The notes under the pieces are model-generated. The model had not been told where the DNA came from. It searched no databases and saw nothing but the letters and a program-made list of their open reading frames with translations. A DNA stretch of 36,695 bases, from contig CAJOIX010000015.1 in assembly GCA_905234815.1 (NCBI GenBank), forward strand, positions 1 to 36,695, read 5' to 3'. The position numbers were made by a program, and so were the translations under genes. Shown piece by piece: positions 27,193-36,302 of this stretch. Within the stretch, counting starts at the first letter, position 1. Every line of letters starts with the position of its first letter. Origin of the DNA: an uncultured Prevotella sp. GTDB taxonomy: Bacteria; Bacteroidota; Bacteroidia; Bacteroidales; Bacteroidaceae.

Positions 27193-27606
27193 TTATTCTG
27201 CATTCACACTGCGGCCTGCTTCCAGTATAGGAAGTCCTGCTTCTGTGGGGATATAGATGATTTTGTTGTTGGTCTGTGCATTTTGCTGTCGTACCCAGAG
27301 GTACTGAATATAGGTAGGTGTGATAGAACCATTTTCGATTCTAATGGCTTCGGCTGCACCTTTAGCGCGTTCAATTTCAGCTTGTGCATTGAGCTTTTCG
27401 GCTTCCAGGTTAGCTTTTGCTTCTTCTATCTTTATTCGGCGGTTCTGTTCAGCTTTTGCAAATTCTGCCTTTCCCGACATTTCTTGCTGCCATACATTAT
27501 AAATGGGGATAGCCACCAGGACGATGCCGAGCAGGATGGCGGCACCCAGAATCATGAGGATTGCGTCTTTTGTTTTCATTGTAAGTAAGATGTAATTTGT
27601 TTTCAT
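27193..27606 (-). CDS. Small membrane-anchored SPFH/prohibitin-like coiled-coil protein
   Basis: This 137-residue protein has one N-terminal membrane helix (about residues 13-35) followed by a charged helix rich in Ala, Glu and Lys (KAEFAKAEQNRRIKIEEAKANLEAEKLNAQAEIERAKGAAEA region), then the segment ITPTYIQYLWVRQQNAQTNN and IIYIPTEAGLPIL. This order copies the C-terminal half of SPFH/band-7 proteins such as HflK/C-like subunits and prohibitins, without the SPFH domain itself. It could assemble into a ring or scaffold at the membrane, as an inference. Two starts are possible because ATGAAAACAAA occurs twice, at 27606 and 27579; the second puts the helix nearer the N-terminus. It lies 3 bases after the asparaginase stop. 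Confidence 0.7.
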   Translation of the reverse strand: MKTNYILLTMKTKDAILMILGAAILLGIVLVAIPIYNVWQQEMSGKAEFAKAEQNRRIKIEEAKANLEAEKLNAQAEIERAKGAAEAIRIENGSITPTYIQYLWVRQQNAQTNNKIIYIPTEAGLPILEAGRSVNAE

Positions 27607-27609
27607 TGT

Positions 27610-28641
27610 TTATAGAGATATTTCTCCACGAAGGGATTTGTTCATCAAATCGCGTATCACATCTGAATCGTTGTATCGCGCTTGCAGATACATGAGTTTT
27701 GTCACGGCAGCTTCTACCGTCGAATCGTAACCACTGATCACTCCTGCATCTTGAAGTTGGAATCCTGTGTCGTAGCGAGCCATCTCTACTGCTCCGGTTA
27801 CGCATTGACTGATATTCACCACATTGATCCCGCGGTCGGTGGTGCGGCGCAGAAGATCCAACAACCATGGTTGCTGCGGTGCATTGCCGCTACCATAGGT
27901 GCGCAATACTATATTCTTCAGTCCGTCAATATCCAACATACGAGCCACCAGGTGTTCTTCTATGCCCGGGAAGAGCGAGAGAATCATCACTTGATTATTC
28001 ATGGCCGTATGAGCACGCATCGGACGAGTGAAATTCGGTTGGAAAATCAGTTGCTTGTTAAATGAGAAGTTCACACCGGCTTCACACAGATGCGGATAAT
28101 TAAATGAATCGAAAGCGTTGAAACCATCTGCATTCTGCTTAGTGGAGCGATTGCCGCGTAGCAGACGTCCACTGAAGTATATGCAAACTTCGGGCACCAT
28201 AGGTACACCCGCCTCGTTCCGCATTGCAGCAAGCTCAATACTGGTAACGAGATTTTCTTTACCGTCGGTACGCAACTGTCCAATGGGCAACTGGCTGCCC
28301 GTAAGAATAACGGGCTTGGTGAGATTTTCTAAGAGGAATGACAGAGCCGAGGCTGTATAGGCCATGGTGTCAGTGCCGTGAACTATAACGAACCCATCAT
28401 AGTCATTGTAGCGGCTGGATATCATATTGACTAACTCTGCCCAACGTTCTGGACACATATTGCTCGAATCGATTGGGTGTTCAAATTGGCACACATCAAT
28501 CTCTGTCTGCAAGTATTGAAATTCAGGAGTATTTTGGACCAAGTTACTGAAATTCAAAGGCTCCAATGCACCGGTCTGAGGATTTTTCCCCATACCAATG
28601 GTTCCACCTGTATAGATAAGCAGTATGCGACTGTTGTTCAA
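27610..28641 (-). CDS. ansA: Type I (cytoplasmic) L-asparaginase
   Basis: This 343-residue enzyme hydrolyses asparagine to aspartate and ammonia. The first catalytic block is TGGTIG (11-16), with the nucleophilic threonine in it, and the second is VHGTDTMAYT (HGTD at 88-91). ILTGSQLPIGQLRTDGKENL and LRTYGSGNAP also match the family. There is no signal peptide, which fits the cytoplasmic type I enzyme. The start codon is TTG at 28639-28641: the first in-frame ATG lies after the TGGTIG motif and would delete it. No clear TAnnTTTG element was found upstream. It heads the run asparaginase - SPFH-like protein - rubrerythrin. Confidence 0.95.
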   Translation of the reverse strand: MNNSRILLIYTGGTIGMGKNPQTGALEPLNFSNLVQNTPEFQYLQTEIDVCQFEHPIDSSNMCPERWAELVNMISSRYNDYDGFVIVHGTDTMAYTASALSFLLENLTKPVILTGSQLPIGQLRTDGKENLVTSIELAAMRNEAGVPMVPEVCIYFSGRLLRGNRSTKQNADGFNAFDSFNYPHLCEAGVNFSFNKQLIFQPNFTRPMRAHTAMNNQVMILSLFPGIEEHLVARMLDIDGLKNIVLRTYGSGNAPQQPWLLDLLRRTTDRGINVVNISQCVTGAVEMARYDTGFQLQDAGVISGYDSTVEAAVTKLMYLQARYNDSDVIRDLMNKSLRGEISL

Positions 28642-28724
28642 AATATTGAAAAATTAAGTAATGAAAGAATGAAAATTCTTATAGCCTGAATTTCAAAATA
28701 TGTTCGTTATGGTTCTGAGCTCAC

Positions 28725-29510
28725 TTAGAAAGCGTCTTCGTCACTGACATCGGTATCTTCAAGTGACAGTTCATCTGGATCAGTCTCTATTGTGGTACGA
28801 TAGCTTTCTTCAGTCAGTTCGTCATCGTCGGGAAGGTCTTCGTCCTCGTCTCTGTCTTGACGCATTTCTTGATAATCTTCGTTATCATCTCTTTCACTGA
28901 AATCAGTGGTGTCATTCTTGAAACGTGGAATTTCCATCTCGGGCTTCACTTTGGCAAAGATTGCTTCTACCCAAGTGCCTTTGTTGATTTCCAGTACATC
29001 AAAACCATCTTTTAGCTTTTTATCGTACATGCTACCTGCTTTGTGCAGACGAGCAGCGGGAAGAGTGGTTGTGCTAATCTCAAATCCAGTCTCTATGATA
29101 TCTTTTATGCTTTGCGATAAAGAGTCCCAGCCTCCGCCGAAATTCCGATCAATCACATCAAGTAGTTTAGCAGCCGAGATGTGGCGGATATTCTCATATG
29201 TAAGGTCGGTTATTCGTGAAATTGGGCGCTTCTTTATGGCAAGTTTCTTCTGGTTGTCACTGCCTTTGGCGAGCACGAGAATCTTCATGTCGCGAGCCTC
29301 GTACTTTTTGATGACTTCTGGGCGATCGATTTTAATCTCCTCGAAGTCGAAGGCCGACTTGGCTATGTCAATATAGTGGTTAAGATTGTCTTTTGTGTCA
29401 ATGTCTTTCTCGCCTGCTTGGATAATTCGAATCAAATCGTTTTCCTGTAAATCCCATACGTTGCTCTTGGTGAGATTTTTTAGCGAGAGTGTGTTCTTGG
29501 ATGATTTCAT
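28725..29510 (-). CDS. Unrecognised protein with a strongly acidic C-terminal tail
   Basis: This 261-residue soluble protein has no signal peptide or membrane helix, and I do not recognise its family. The N-terminal two-thirds is mixed and helical. Two segments look alike: [20 protein letters not shown] near the start and [20 protein letters not shown] in the middle, sharing LT-x2-N-[VI] and a later L-[IL]-x2-[IV]-I. The last 60-70 residues are dominated by Asp and Glu, with few basic residues, and are probably disordered. Such tails occur in nucleic-acid-mimicking or RNA-polymerase-associated proteins, but nothing here proves that. The ATG at 29508-29510 is preferred over a TTG five codons upstream. 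It is transcribed away from pepT. Confidence 0.75.
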   Translation of the reverse strand: MKSSKNTLSLKNLTKSNVWDLQENDLIRIIQAGEKDIDTKDNLNHYIDIAKSAFDFEEIKIDRPEVIKKYEARDMKILVLAKGSDNQKKLAIKKRPISRITDLTYENIRHISAAKLLDVIDRNFGGGWDSLSQSIKDIIETGFEISTTTLPAARLHKAGSMYDKKLKDGFDVLEINKGTWVEAIFAKVKPEMEIPRFKNDTTDFSERDDNEDYQEMRQDRDEDEDLPDDDELTEESYRTTIETDPDELSLEDTDVSDEDAF

Positions 29511-29538
29511 ATTATGTTTGTTCAAGGTTTATTTAGTG

Positions 29539-29546
29539 CAAAAATA
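29539..29546 (-). promoter_or_regulatory. Bacteroidota-type -7 element for the acidic-tail gene
   Basis: The minus strand reads TATTTTTG, an exact TAnnTTTG match, 28 bases before the ATG at 29510. It lies 31 bases from the divergent pepT element. Confidence 0.55.
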
Positions 29547-29577
29547 CGATTTTACGAGATATGTGCAAAATTATTGT

Positions 29578-29585
29578 TATTTTTG
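29578..29585 (+). promoter_or_regulatory. Bacteroidota-type -7 element for pepT
   Basis: The plus strand reads TATTTTTG, an exact TAnnTTTG match, 31 bases before the pepT ATG. No exact -33 TTTG is seen at the usual distance. Confidence 0.55.
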
Positions 29586-29616
29586 TGTCGGAAAAACATT
29601 TAAAATAGATAGTAAT

Positions 29617-30834
29617 ATGGATTTAATTCAGCGTTTTCTTAACTACACACAGTTTGATACCCAGTCAACAGAGGACTCTCAAACCGTACCCAGTACCGCA
29701 AAACAGCTCATTTTTGCCAAATATCTGCGAGATGAACTGGTGAAAGAAGGCTTGCAAGATGTTGAAATGGATGAGCAGGGATATATATATGCCACGCTGC
29801 CAGCCAACACATCTAAAAAGTTGCCCACCATCGGATTTATTTCTCACTACGATACAAGCCCCGACTGTTCTGGTGCTGATATCAAACCGCGTATTGTCTC
29901 TTCCTATGACGGCGGCGACATCGTTCTGTCTGAAGGAATCGTTTCTTCACCAAAAAAATTCCCCGAACTGCTTCAGCATGTTGGCGAAGACCTCATCGTT
30001 ACAGATGGTCATACACTGTTGGGAGCTGACGATAAGGCTGGTATTGCAGAAATTGTACAAGCCATGTGCTACCTGCGCGGCCATCAGGAAATTGAACATG
30101 GAACTGTGCGGGTGGCTTTCAATCCAGATGAGGAAATTGGTATGGGTGCACATCATTTCAATGTTGAGAAGTTTGGCTGTGAATGGGGCTATACTATTGA
30201 TGGTGGCGACCTCGGTGAACTGGAATATGAAAACTTTAACGCGGCTGGGGCGAAGGTGCTCATTAAGGGCGTGAGCGTTCATACAGGTTATGCCAAGGGC
30301 AAAATGATGAATGCCAGCCGATTGGCTTGTGAGTATCAGAGCTTGTTGCCAGCTCAAGAAATACCGGAAGAGACGGAAGGCTACGAAGGCTTTTTCCATC
30401 TTTTGGGCATGGAAACGTGCTGTGAACGTGCCAAACTTTCATATATAATTCGCGATCACGATCGTGAACGCTTTGAAAAACGCAAGCAACTGATGCTTAC
30501 GCTTGCTGAAAAGATGAACCAAAAATATGGTGCTGGAACCGTTACTGTTGACTTGCGCGATCAGTATTTCAATATGAAAGAACAGATAGATAAGCATCAA
30601 TATGTGGTAGATATAGCATTTGAAGCTATGCGACAAGCAAACGTGGCGCCCAAGGTCCAGCCCATTCGTGGGGGGACAGATGGCGCTCAGCTGTCGTTCC
30701 GTGGTCTCCCCTGCCCCAATCTCTTTGCCGGAGGAGTGAATTTCCATGGGCCCCATGAGTTTGTGAGTTGCCAAGTCATGCAGAAAGCAGTAGATGTCAT
30801 TGTAAATATAGTCAAATTGACTGCCAACAAATAA
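29617..30834 (+). CDS. pepT: Peptidase T (tripeptide aminopeptidase)
   Basis: This 405-residue zinc peptidase of family M20B removes the N-terminal residue from tripeptides in the cytoplasm. Metal and catalytic blocks are [12 protein letters not shown] (His77, Asp79), [13 protein letters not shown] (bridging Asp), [10 protein letters not shown] (catalytic Glu pair) and the late [25 protein letters not shown]. The dimerisation domain lies between them. The ATG at 29617 gives [18 protein letters not shown], the standard PepT start, and a length close to the usual 408; the longer frame open to 29386 would cover the promoter and the divergent gene. The antiporter gene follows after 49 bases. Confidence 0.97.
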   Translation: MDLIQRFLNYTQFDTQSTEDSQTVPSTAKQLIFAKYLRDELVKEGLQDVEMDEQGYIYATLPANTSKKLPTIGFISHYDTSPDCSGADIKPRIVSSYDGGDIVLSEGIVSSPKKFPELLQHVGEDLIVTDGHTLLGADDKAGIAEIVQAMCYLRGHQEIEHGTVRVAFNPDEEIGMGAHHFNVEKFGCEWGYTIDGGDLGELEYENFNAAGAKVLIKGVSVHTGYAKGKMMNASRLACEYQSLLPAQEIPEETEGYEGFFHLLGMETCCERAKLSYIIRDHDRERFEKRKQLMLTLAEKMNQKYGAGTVTVDLRDQYFNMKEQIDKHQYVVDIAFEAMRQANVAPKVQPIRGGTDGAQLSFRGLPCPNLFAGGVNFHGPHEFVSCQVMQKAVDVIVNIVKLTANK

Positions 30835-30883
30835 ATCGAAACCACCAGTCCCTTGATTGCCAAAGGGTATTAATAAATTGACC

Positions 30884-33133
30884 ATGTCAGAAATACCTGA
30901 ACTAATCAAAGACCTTGCACTCATTCTGATTGTCGCAGGTGCAGTGACCCTTCTCTTCAAGAAGTGGAAGCAACCGCTCGTCTTGGGCTATATCGTGGCA
31001 GGCTTCCTCGTAAGTCCCCATATGCCATACATCATGTCGGTGGTTGATAAATCCAATATACAGACCTGGGCCGATATAGGTGTAATGTTTCTCCTGTTTT
31101 CATTGGGGCTGGACTTCTCTTTCAAGAAGATTCTGAAAATGGGTCTGTCGCCCATTATTGCTGCACTGAGCATTATTTTCTCCATGATGGTACTGGGCAC
31201 ATCCGTCGGCCATTTATTTGGTTGGAGCAATATGGACTGTATCTTCTTGGGAGGAATGTTGGCCATGTCTTCAACCACTATTATATATAAGGCTTTCGAC
31301 GATATGGGTCTCCGTCAGCAGCATTTTGCTTCGTTGGTGATGAGCGTACTCATTTTGGAAGACATCTTGGCCATCGTGATGATGGTTCTTCTGGGCGCAT
31401 TGGCTTCAGGCGGTAGTCCCGATGGCAGTCAACTACTGGGAAGTGTGCTTAAAATAGGGTTCCTGCTGGTGGTCTGGTTTGTTGTAGGCATATTCCTGAT
31501 ACCCTGGTTCCTGCGGTCAACACGTAGGCTGATGACCAACGAGACGCTTCTCGTGGTAGCTCTCGGACTTTGCTGCCTGATGGCAGTTATTTCATCTGCC
31601 GCTGGATTTAGCAGCGCATTCGGGGCATTCGTCATGGGTAGTATTCTGGCAGAAACCATTGAGAGCGAGAAGATTATCAGGTTGGTGGAACCTGTGAAAT
31701 CGCTGTTTGGTGCCATCTTTTTCGTGTCGGTCGGTATGCTTGTCGATCCACAAGTGCTTGTAGAATATGCCATTCCTATTGTCGTCATCACGCTCACCAT
31801 CATTCTTGGGCAGTCCGTTTTAGGAAGTATAGGTTTCCTGTTGAGTGGACAGACATTGCAAAAGGCCATGCAATGCGGGTTCTCTATGGCACAGATTGGT
31901 GAATTTGCGTTTATCATTGCCTCAATGGGCTTGTCGATGGGCGTGATTGCAGACTTTCTTTATCCAGTTGTGGTAGCCGTATCGGTAATCACCACTTTTC
32001 TCACTCCTTATATGATTCGTGCTGCAGTGCCAGCCTATGAGTTTATCGAGTCACACCTCCCTAAAAATTGGGTGCGGCGTTTGAACCATTTGGGGCTCGA
32101 CACATCAACCAACGAGAAGGAACAAAGCGACTGGAAGAAGTTACTTTCGTCGATATCGTTAAACACACTGATTTACTTTGCTTTATCGATTGCTGTAATT
32201 ATAATCGTAATGCGTTTCTTTCTGCCAATAACAGAGCATTTTATGCCTACTTATTGGGCCAATCTGATCAACTGTTTGTTGGCATCTGTCATCATTTCAC
32301 CATTCCTGCGTGCCATGATCATGAAGAAGAACCATAGCGACGAGTTCAAAAACTTGTGGACCAGCAACCGCATGAATCGGCTGCCTCTTATTTTTACTAT
32401 CCTGGTGCGAATCATGATTGCCATGATGCTCATCATGTATCTGGTTAGTCGCATTGTCCATTTGCGCTATGCTGCACTCATTTGTCTGGCTCTCATCATT
32501 ATTATTGCCATTATACTCTCGCGCCGATTGAAGCATCGGAGCATCTACCTTGAGCGTCTCTTCATCCAAAACCTTCGCTCCCGCGATATAGCAGCACAGG
32601 TAAAGGGCCAGCGCCGACCGCTCTACGAAGATCATCTCCTGAATCGCGATGTCCACATTGGCGAGTTTCTCTTGCCTGAGGATTCTCTCTGGGCTGGTCA
32701 GACACTTCAGCGACTGCAGGTAGGAAATCGGTTCGGTATTCATGTGAGCAGTATTCTTCGCGGTTCTCAGCGCTTGAACATCCCCGGAGGTTCAACCGTC
32801 CTGTTCCCTGGTGACCGTCTGCAAGCCATTGGTAACGATGAGCAACTCCGGCTCTTTGGCGAGGCTTTGCAATCGGAATTACATCCCGAAGATCCCAATA
32901 TCGAACAGCGTGAGATGGTGTTGAAGAAAATGTTGCTCAGAAAAGATCATCCTCTCGTTGGAAAGACACTGAAAGACAGTGGCATTCGTGATTTCTATAA
33001 TTGCATGGTGGTAGGCATCGAGGATGTGAATCGCCATCTTGACACCGTGTCGGCCAATCGTATATTTCGCGAAGGCGATATTATCTGGGTGGTAGGCGAA
33101 CGGTCCAATCTTCAACTCCTCGGCATTAAATAA
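30884..33133 (+). CDS. Kef/CPA2-type monovalent cation:proton antiporter with two RCK C-terminal domains
   Basis: This 749-residue protein has an N-terminal Na+/H+ exchanger domain of about 12-13 membrane segments (residues 1 to about 400), with CPA2 blocks PLVLGYIVAGFLVSPH, LGLDFSFKKIL and MLAMSSTTIIYKAFDD. A second hydrophobic region (about 425-560) adds further segments. The C-terminus carries two TrkA-C/RCK-C-like domains (about 590-668 and 684-749), each with a GxxLxxL..R..f...I.R start and a GD-x-[IL]-x2-[IV]-G pattern (PGDRLQAIGND; EGDIIWVVGE). No NAD-binding TrkA-N domain is present between. It probably moves K+ or Na+ against H+. The ATG at 30884 is preferred to an in-frame ATG at 30857 because it puts MSEIPELIKDLALIL at the N-terminus. 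Confidence 0.9.
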   Translation: MSEIPELIKDLALILIVAGAVTLLFKKWKQPLVLGYIVAGFLVSPHMPYIMSVVDKSNIQTWADIGVMFLLFSLGLDFSFKKILKMGLSPIIAALSIIFSMMVLGTSVGHLFGWSNMDCIFLGGMLAMSSTTIIYKAFDDMGLRQQHFASLVMSVLILEDILAIVMMVLLGALASGGSPDGSQLLGSVLKIGFLLVVWFVVGIFLIPWFLRSTRRLMTNETLLVVALGLCCLMAVISSAAGFSSAFGAFVMGSILAETIESEKIIRLVEPVKSLFGAIFFVSVGMLVDPQVLVEYAIPIVVITLTIILGQSVLGSIGFLLSGQTLQKAMQCGFSMAQIGEFAFIIASMGLSMGVIADFLYPVVVAVSVITTFLTPYMIRAAVPAYEFIESHLPKNWVRRLNHLGLDTSTNEKEQSDWKKLLSSISLNTLIYFALSIAVIIIVMRFFLPITEHFMPTYWANLINCLLASVIISPFLRAMIMKKNHSDEFKNLWTSNRMNRLPLIFTILVRIMIAMMLIMYLVSRIVHLRYAALICLALIIIIAIILSRRLKHRSIYLERLFIQNLRSRDIAAQVKGQRRPLYEDHLLNRDVHIGEFLLPEDSLWAGQTLQRLQVGNRFGIHVSSILRGSQRLNIPGGSTVLFPGDRLQAIGNDEQLRLFGEALQSELHPEDPNIEQREMVLKKMLLRKDHPLVGKTLKDSGIRDFYNCMVVGIEDVNRHLDTVSANRIFREGDIIWVVGERSNLQLLGIK

Positions 33134-33236
33134 TGCCAGCAAGAGCTCAGGGTACCTTCTTATATCGATGCTTTATAATAAATTATGATTAGAAGGTCTC
33201 AAAACTTTATATCGGTCGGCAAAATCGGCAAATATA

Positions 33237-33269
33237 AAATCGGCATGAACGTAATGCTCATGCCGATTT
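33237..33269. terminator. Bidirectional terminator between antiporter and DASS genes
   Basis: A perfect 12-bp inverted repeat, AAATCGGCATGA (33237-33248) and TCATGCCGATTT (33258-33269), surrounds a 9-base loop. T-rich tails follow on both strands (TTTCTTTC on plus, TTTTATATTT on minus). It lies between two convergent genes and can serve both. Two further ATCGGC/TCGGC copies lie just to the left. Confidence 0.85.
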
Positions 33270-33354
33270 CTTTCATTAATTCTTGAGTTCAGAGTAATTC
33301 CAATTACTCTACAAGCTGCCTATTAATATTGTTTTGTGGTGTTATTGGGATGCG

Positions 33355-34929
33355 CTAAATACCTAAGATGTATTTTACCAAGAGGAGCACGACAGGAATA
33401 GTTACGCAGAAAATTCCGATAATGTCGATGATAACGCCAGACTTAATCATCTTCGTGATAGGCACATAGCCGCTGGCATAGACAATGGCATTAGGTGGAG
33501 TCGAGACAGGCATCATAAATCCGAGCGACGACGATAGTGCAATGCCTACTGCCACAGGAATGGGGCTTATTCCCAATGATAGTGCAGTTCCAATAGCTAT
33601 TGGGCCAATCAGATTGGTGGCTGCCGTGTGGGAAGTGAGCTCAGAAAGGAGTAGAGCGGCTACACAGAAGATGCTGAGGAAGAGTATTTCTGAGGGTTGT
33701 CCGCCCAATGCAATCTTGATGCCCTGGCCAATCCAGTCGCTCAGACCTGTTTCGTACATCAGTCCGCCCATGGCCAGTCCGCCACCGAAGAGGAGCAGTG
33801 TGCCCCACTCCACGCCGGCAATCGCGTCTTTCCAGTGGAGTGTCATCTCGCCTTTCTTTGCATTCACGGGCAAGAAGAACAGCAAGAGTGCGCCCACCAT
33901 GGCTGCAATGGCTTCGGGGAAGAGCTTGTTGTAGTCTTTCAGAATGGGTGCGTCACTACCATAGATAACGCTCAAAATGCCTGGCGTAACCCATAGCGTC
34001 ACGGCTACGAGAAAGGCAATCAGCGTGTTGATTTGTGCACGGTTCCATTTGCCCAAGGCGCTGACGTGCGATTTGATAAATTCTTGCGCACCATCAATGT
34101 GTTTCACGTTGGCGGGGAACATTTTCCAGAGCACTATATAGGCAATCACAAAGTAGATGACCATGGCTACAAAGCCCCAGACCATCCAGTTGAAGAAGGA
34201 TACGTGAGGAGCCTCAGGTGCCAATTCCTCAAGGAAACCAAGCATGATGATGTTTGGCGGTGTGCCGATGGGTGTGAGTACACCACCGATGGAGCAGGCA
34301 TAAGCTGTCATGAGCATGAGGCCCGTGGCATACTTATAATGTTTCAGGTCTATCACTTTGCCGTTGGCGGCCATCATTTCGCGAATGGCTTCGAGCAGTC
34401 CGAGCGCAATGGGGAACATCATGGCAGCCGTGGCGGTGTTGCTAATCCAGCCGGAACAAATCATGCAGGCCAAACCGATAGCCAGGAAAATCCGTCGAGG
34501 ACTGTCGCCCACCCATTTCATTGACATGATGCCGTAGGCAATGCGCTTGTCGAGTCCGTTCACCATCATGGCTTTCGCTATGATGAATCCACCCATGAAG
34601 AGGAAAATCATAGGTGATGCGAAAGCGGCAAAGGCCGATTTCACCTTTACAACACCCAGCACTACGCAAAGTGTTGGACCTACCAGCGAAGTAACGGGAA
34701 TGGCAACAGGCTCGGTAATCCACCAAATGGCCACCAGCGACATGATGGCAAGCAGGTGGTGAGCCTCTTCGTTAAGGCCCTCGAAGGGCATGAACCAAAT
34801 CAGAACAGCGCACAGCGGACCGAGCACCGCACCAACGGCATGGCGCCAGCGATCAAACTTTTCTTCCTTCTCAAGAGCATGCGCATCTAATTGCTCTTGT
34901 TCAACCTGTTCGGTGATAATTTCTTCCAT
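33355..34929 (-). CDS. DASS/SLC13-family sodium:anion symporter
   Basis: This 524-residue inner-membrane transporter belongs to the divalent anion:Na+ symporter family, which imports dicarboxylates, citrate or sulfate. An acidic cytoplasmic N-terminus of about 28 residues is followed by 11 or more membrane segments. The first SNT motif is SNTATAAMM (163-165 SNT), and the second half has the matching TSHTAATNLIGP, with SHT replacing SNT. The SLC13 signature STPPNAIVYASGYV starts at residue 476. The acid specificity cannot be read; a C4-dicarboxylate such as succinate or fumarate is the common case in this phylum. It has its own promoter and a convergent terminator. Confidence 0.93.
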   Translation of the reverse strand: MEEIITEQVEQEQLDAHALEKEEKFDRWRHAVGAVLGPLCAVLIWFMPFEGLNEEAHHLLAIMSLVAIWWITEPVAIPVTSLVGPTLCVVLGVVKVKSAFAAFASPMIFLFMGGFIIAKAMMVNGLDKRIAYGIMSMKWVGDSPRRIFLAIGLACMICSGWISNTATAAMMFPIALGLLEAIREMMAANGKVIDLKHYKYATGLMLMTAYACSIGGVLTPIGTPPNIIMLGFLEELAPEAPHVSFFNWMVWGFVAMVIYFVIAYIVLWKMFPANVKHIDGAQEFIKSHVSALGKWNRAQINTLIAFLVAVTLWVTPGILSVIYGSDAPILKDYNKLFPEAIAAMVGALLLFFLPVNAKKGEMTLHWKDAIAGVEWGTLLLFGGGLAMGGLMYETGLSDWIGQGIKIALGGQPSEILFLSIFCVAALLLSELTSHTAATNLIGPIAIGTALSLGISPIPVAVGIALSSSLGFMMPVSTPPNAIVYASGYVPITKMIKSGVIIDIIGIFCVTIPVVLLLVKYILGI

Positions 34930-34970
34930 GTTTGTTTAGGTATAAAAAATGTTTAGGTCGTAAAAGTTCA

Positions 34971-35001
34971 CAAATGTACGATAAAAAACTTACTGCGCAA
35001 A
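34971..35001 (-). promoter_or_regulatory. Bacteroidota-type promoter for the DASS gene
   Basis: On the minus strand, TTTG (34998-35001) and TACATTTG (34971-34978) match the -33 and -7 elements with 19 bases between them, the best-formed promoter in the window. The leader would be about 35 bases. Confidence 0.7.
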
Positions 35002-35094
35002 TTTTATTCTTTTTAATTTCACCATATATAGACTGTTTTTATCGGTGGAGAGTGAAGCCTTTCAGGTGAACCACCCCCTTCAGACACAAAAGAA

Positions 35095-35126
35095 ATCCCC
35101 CGCAGGATTAGTGTCCTGCGGGGGAT
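35095..35126 (-). terminator. Rho-independent terminator after the BspA-like gene
   Basis: A perfect 13-bp stem, ATCCCCCGCAGGA and TCCTGCGGGGGAT, surrounds a 6-base loop. On the minus strand it is followed by TTTCTTTTG. It lies 30 bases after the BspA-like stop. Confidence 0.92.
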
Positions 35127-35156
35127 GGGATTGGTAGTAAATTGCATGAGGGGGAT

Positions 35157-36284
35157 TTATCGCTTTACGATTTTCTTCACCTTGCCGTTCTTCATGCGCA
35201 CGATGTTCGCTCCCGCCTGCAGCGCGTCCACACGCTGGCCGCCTGCGGAGTAAATCTCGCAGTCGGAGAGATCCGTTTCTGCGGCTTCCGCGTCAAGCGT
35301 CGAAATCTCAGTAGTATCAAACTCTTTTATGTTTATAAAATCCTCCCATTCTGGAGCGGCAGCGTAAGCGGCTTTTGTGCCGGCAGGCACATACAGCGTG
35401 CAAGTGGATTTATTTACATACAGCCACGCTTTATAATTACAAACGGGTGGCACTGAAGCCCGAGAAAAAATCTCCGTAAGACCTGAACAGCCACTGAAAG
35501 CCTCATGCTCAATGTTGGTCACACCGGCGGGAATTTCTACTGAAGTAAGCCCTGTGCAGTTCATGAAAGCATAACTACCGATGTAGGTCACGCTGGCGGG
35601 GATTTTTATTGACTTAAGACCTGTGCAGTAATAAAAAGCCTGATCCTCGATGGTGGGCACGCTATTGGGGATTTCTATCGAGGTAAGACCTGAGCACCTT
35701 GCGAAAGCGCCCTTACCAATACTGGTCACGCTGGAGGGGATTTTTATTGACGTAAGACCTGAGCACCGATGGAAAGCGCTTTCGCCAATACTGGTCACAT
35801 TGTATGGAATTTCTATTGAAGTAAGCCCTGTGCAGATATAAAAAGCTAAAGCACCGATGCTGGTCACACTTTTGGGGATTTCTATCGACGTAAGACCTGT
35901 GCATTCTCTGAAAGCCGCAACACCGATAGTGGTCACACTGTTTGGAATTTCAACAGAGGTAAGACCTGAGCTCAGGTAGAAAGCTTCATCACCGATACTG
36001 GTCACGGTGGCGGGGATTTTTACCGAAATATTATCTGAGCAACCATAGAAAGCCCTTTCTCCAATACTGGTCACGGTATAAGCTATATAATCATAGACTA
36101 CTGTTTCTGGAATCGTGATTGCTCCATAAAACGAGTGATCTACAACTTCCACGGTATGTGGATAAGAGGATGAGGTGACGGTATAGTAGAGACCATCTAC
36201 TTCGAAGTCATAGGCCACCGCCCTTGCTGGGGTTAGCCACACAACGCACAAGAGCGCCACAAAAGAAAGTAAATGTTTTTTCAT
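35157..36284 (-). CDS. BspA-type leucine-rich-repeat surface protein
   Basis: This 375-residue secreted protein has a signal peptide (MKKHLLSFVALLCVVW...). The ATG at 36284 is preferred over one six codons upstream (36302) because it starts directly with the basic MKK. Nine 23-residue repeats of the LRR_5 (BspA/Treponema) type fill the centre, with consensus TSIGxxAFxxCSGLTSIEIPxSV; repeat 1 begins TSIGERAFYGC and repeat 9 ends in a variant. A C-terminal domain follows, ending IYSAGGQRVDALQAGANIV and a Lys-rich tail, like the sorting-type ends of Prevotella secreted proteins. BspA relatives bind host matrix proteins or other bacteria; binding here is inferred. A terminator follows the gene and a possible promoter lies at 36431. 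Confidence 0.93.
   Translation of the reverse strand: MKKHLLSFVALLCVVWLTPARAVAYDFEVDGLYYTVTSSSYPHTVEVVDHSFYGAITIPETVVYDYIAYTVTSIGERAFYGCSDNISVKIPATVTSIGDEAFYLSSGLTSVEIPNSVTTIGVAAFRECTGLTSIEIPKSVTSIGALAFYICTGLTSIEIPYNVTSIGESAFHRCSGLTSIKIPSSVTSIGKGAFARCSGLTSIEIPNSVPTIEDQAFYYCTGLKSIKIPASVTYIGSYAFMNCTGLTSVEIPAGVTNIEHEAFSGCSGLTEIFSRASVPPVCNYKAWLYVNKSTCTLYVPAGTKAAYAAAPEWEDFINIKEFDTTEISTLDAEAAETDLSDCEIYSAGGQRVDALQAGANIVRMKNGKVKKIVKR
35480..36095 (-). repeat. 69-bp tandem coding repeats in the BspA-like gene
   Basis: Nine units of about 69 bases encode the 23-residue leucine-rich repeats. Units in the middle are very alike at DNA level (recurring GGTCAC, GGGGATTT and GTAAGACCTG blocks on the plus strand), so unit number may vary by recombination between strains. 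Confidence 0.8.
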
Positions 36285-36302
36285 AATTAACTGTATGTTC
36301 AT

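Noticed and set aside
29386..29616. N-terminal extension of pepT
   Set aside because: The extension would run through the divergent gene and both promoters; the ATG at 29617 gives the standard family start and length.
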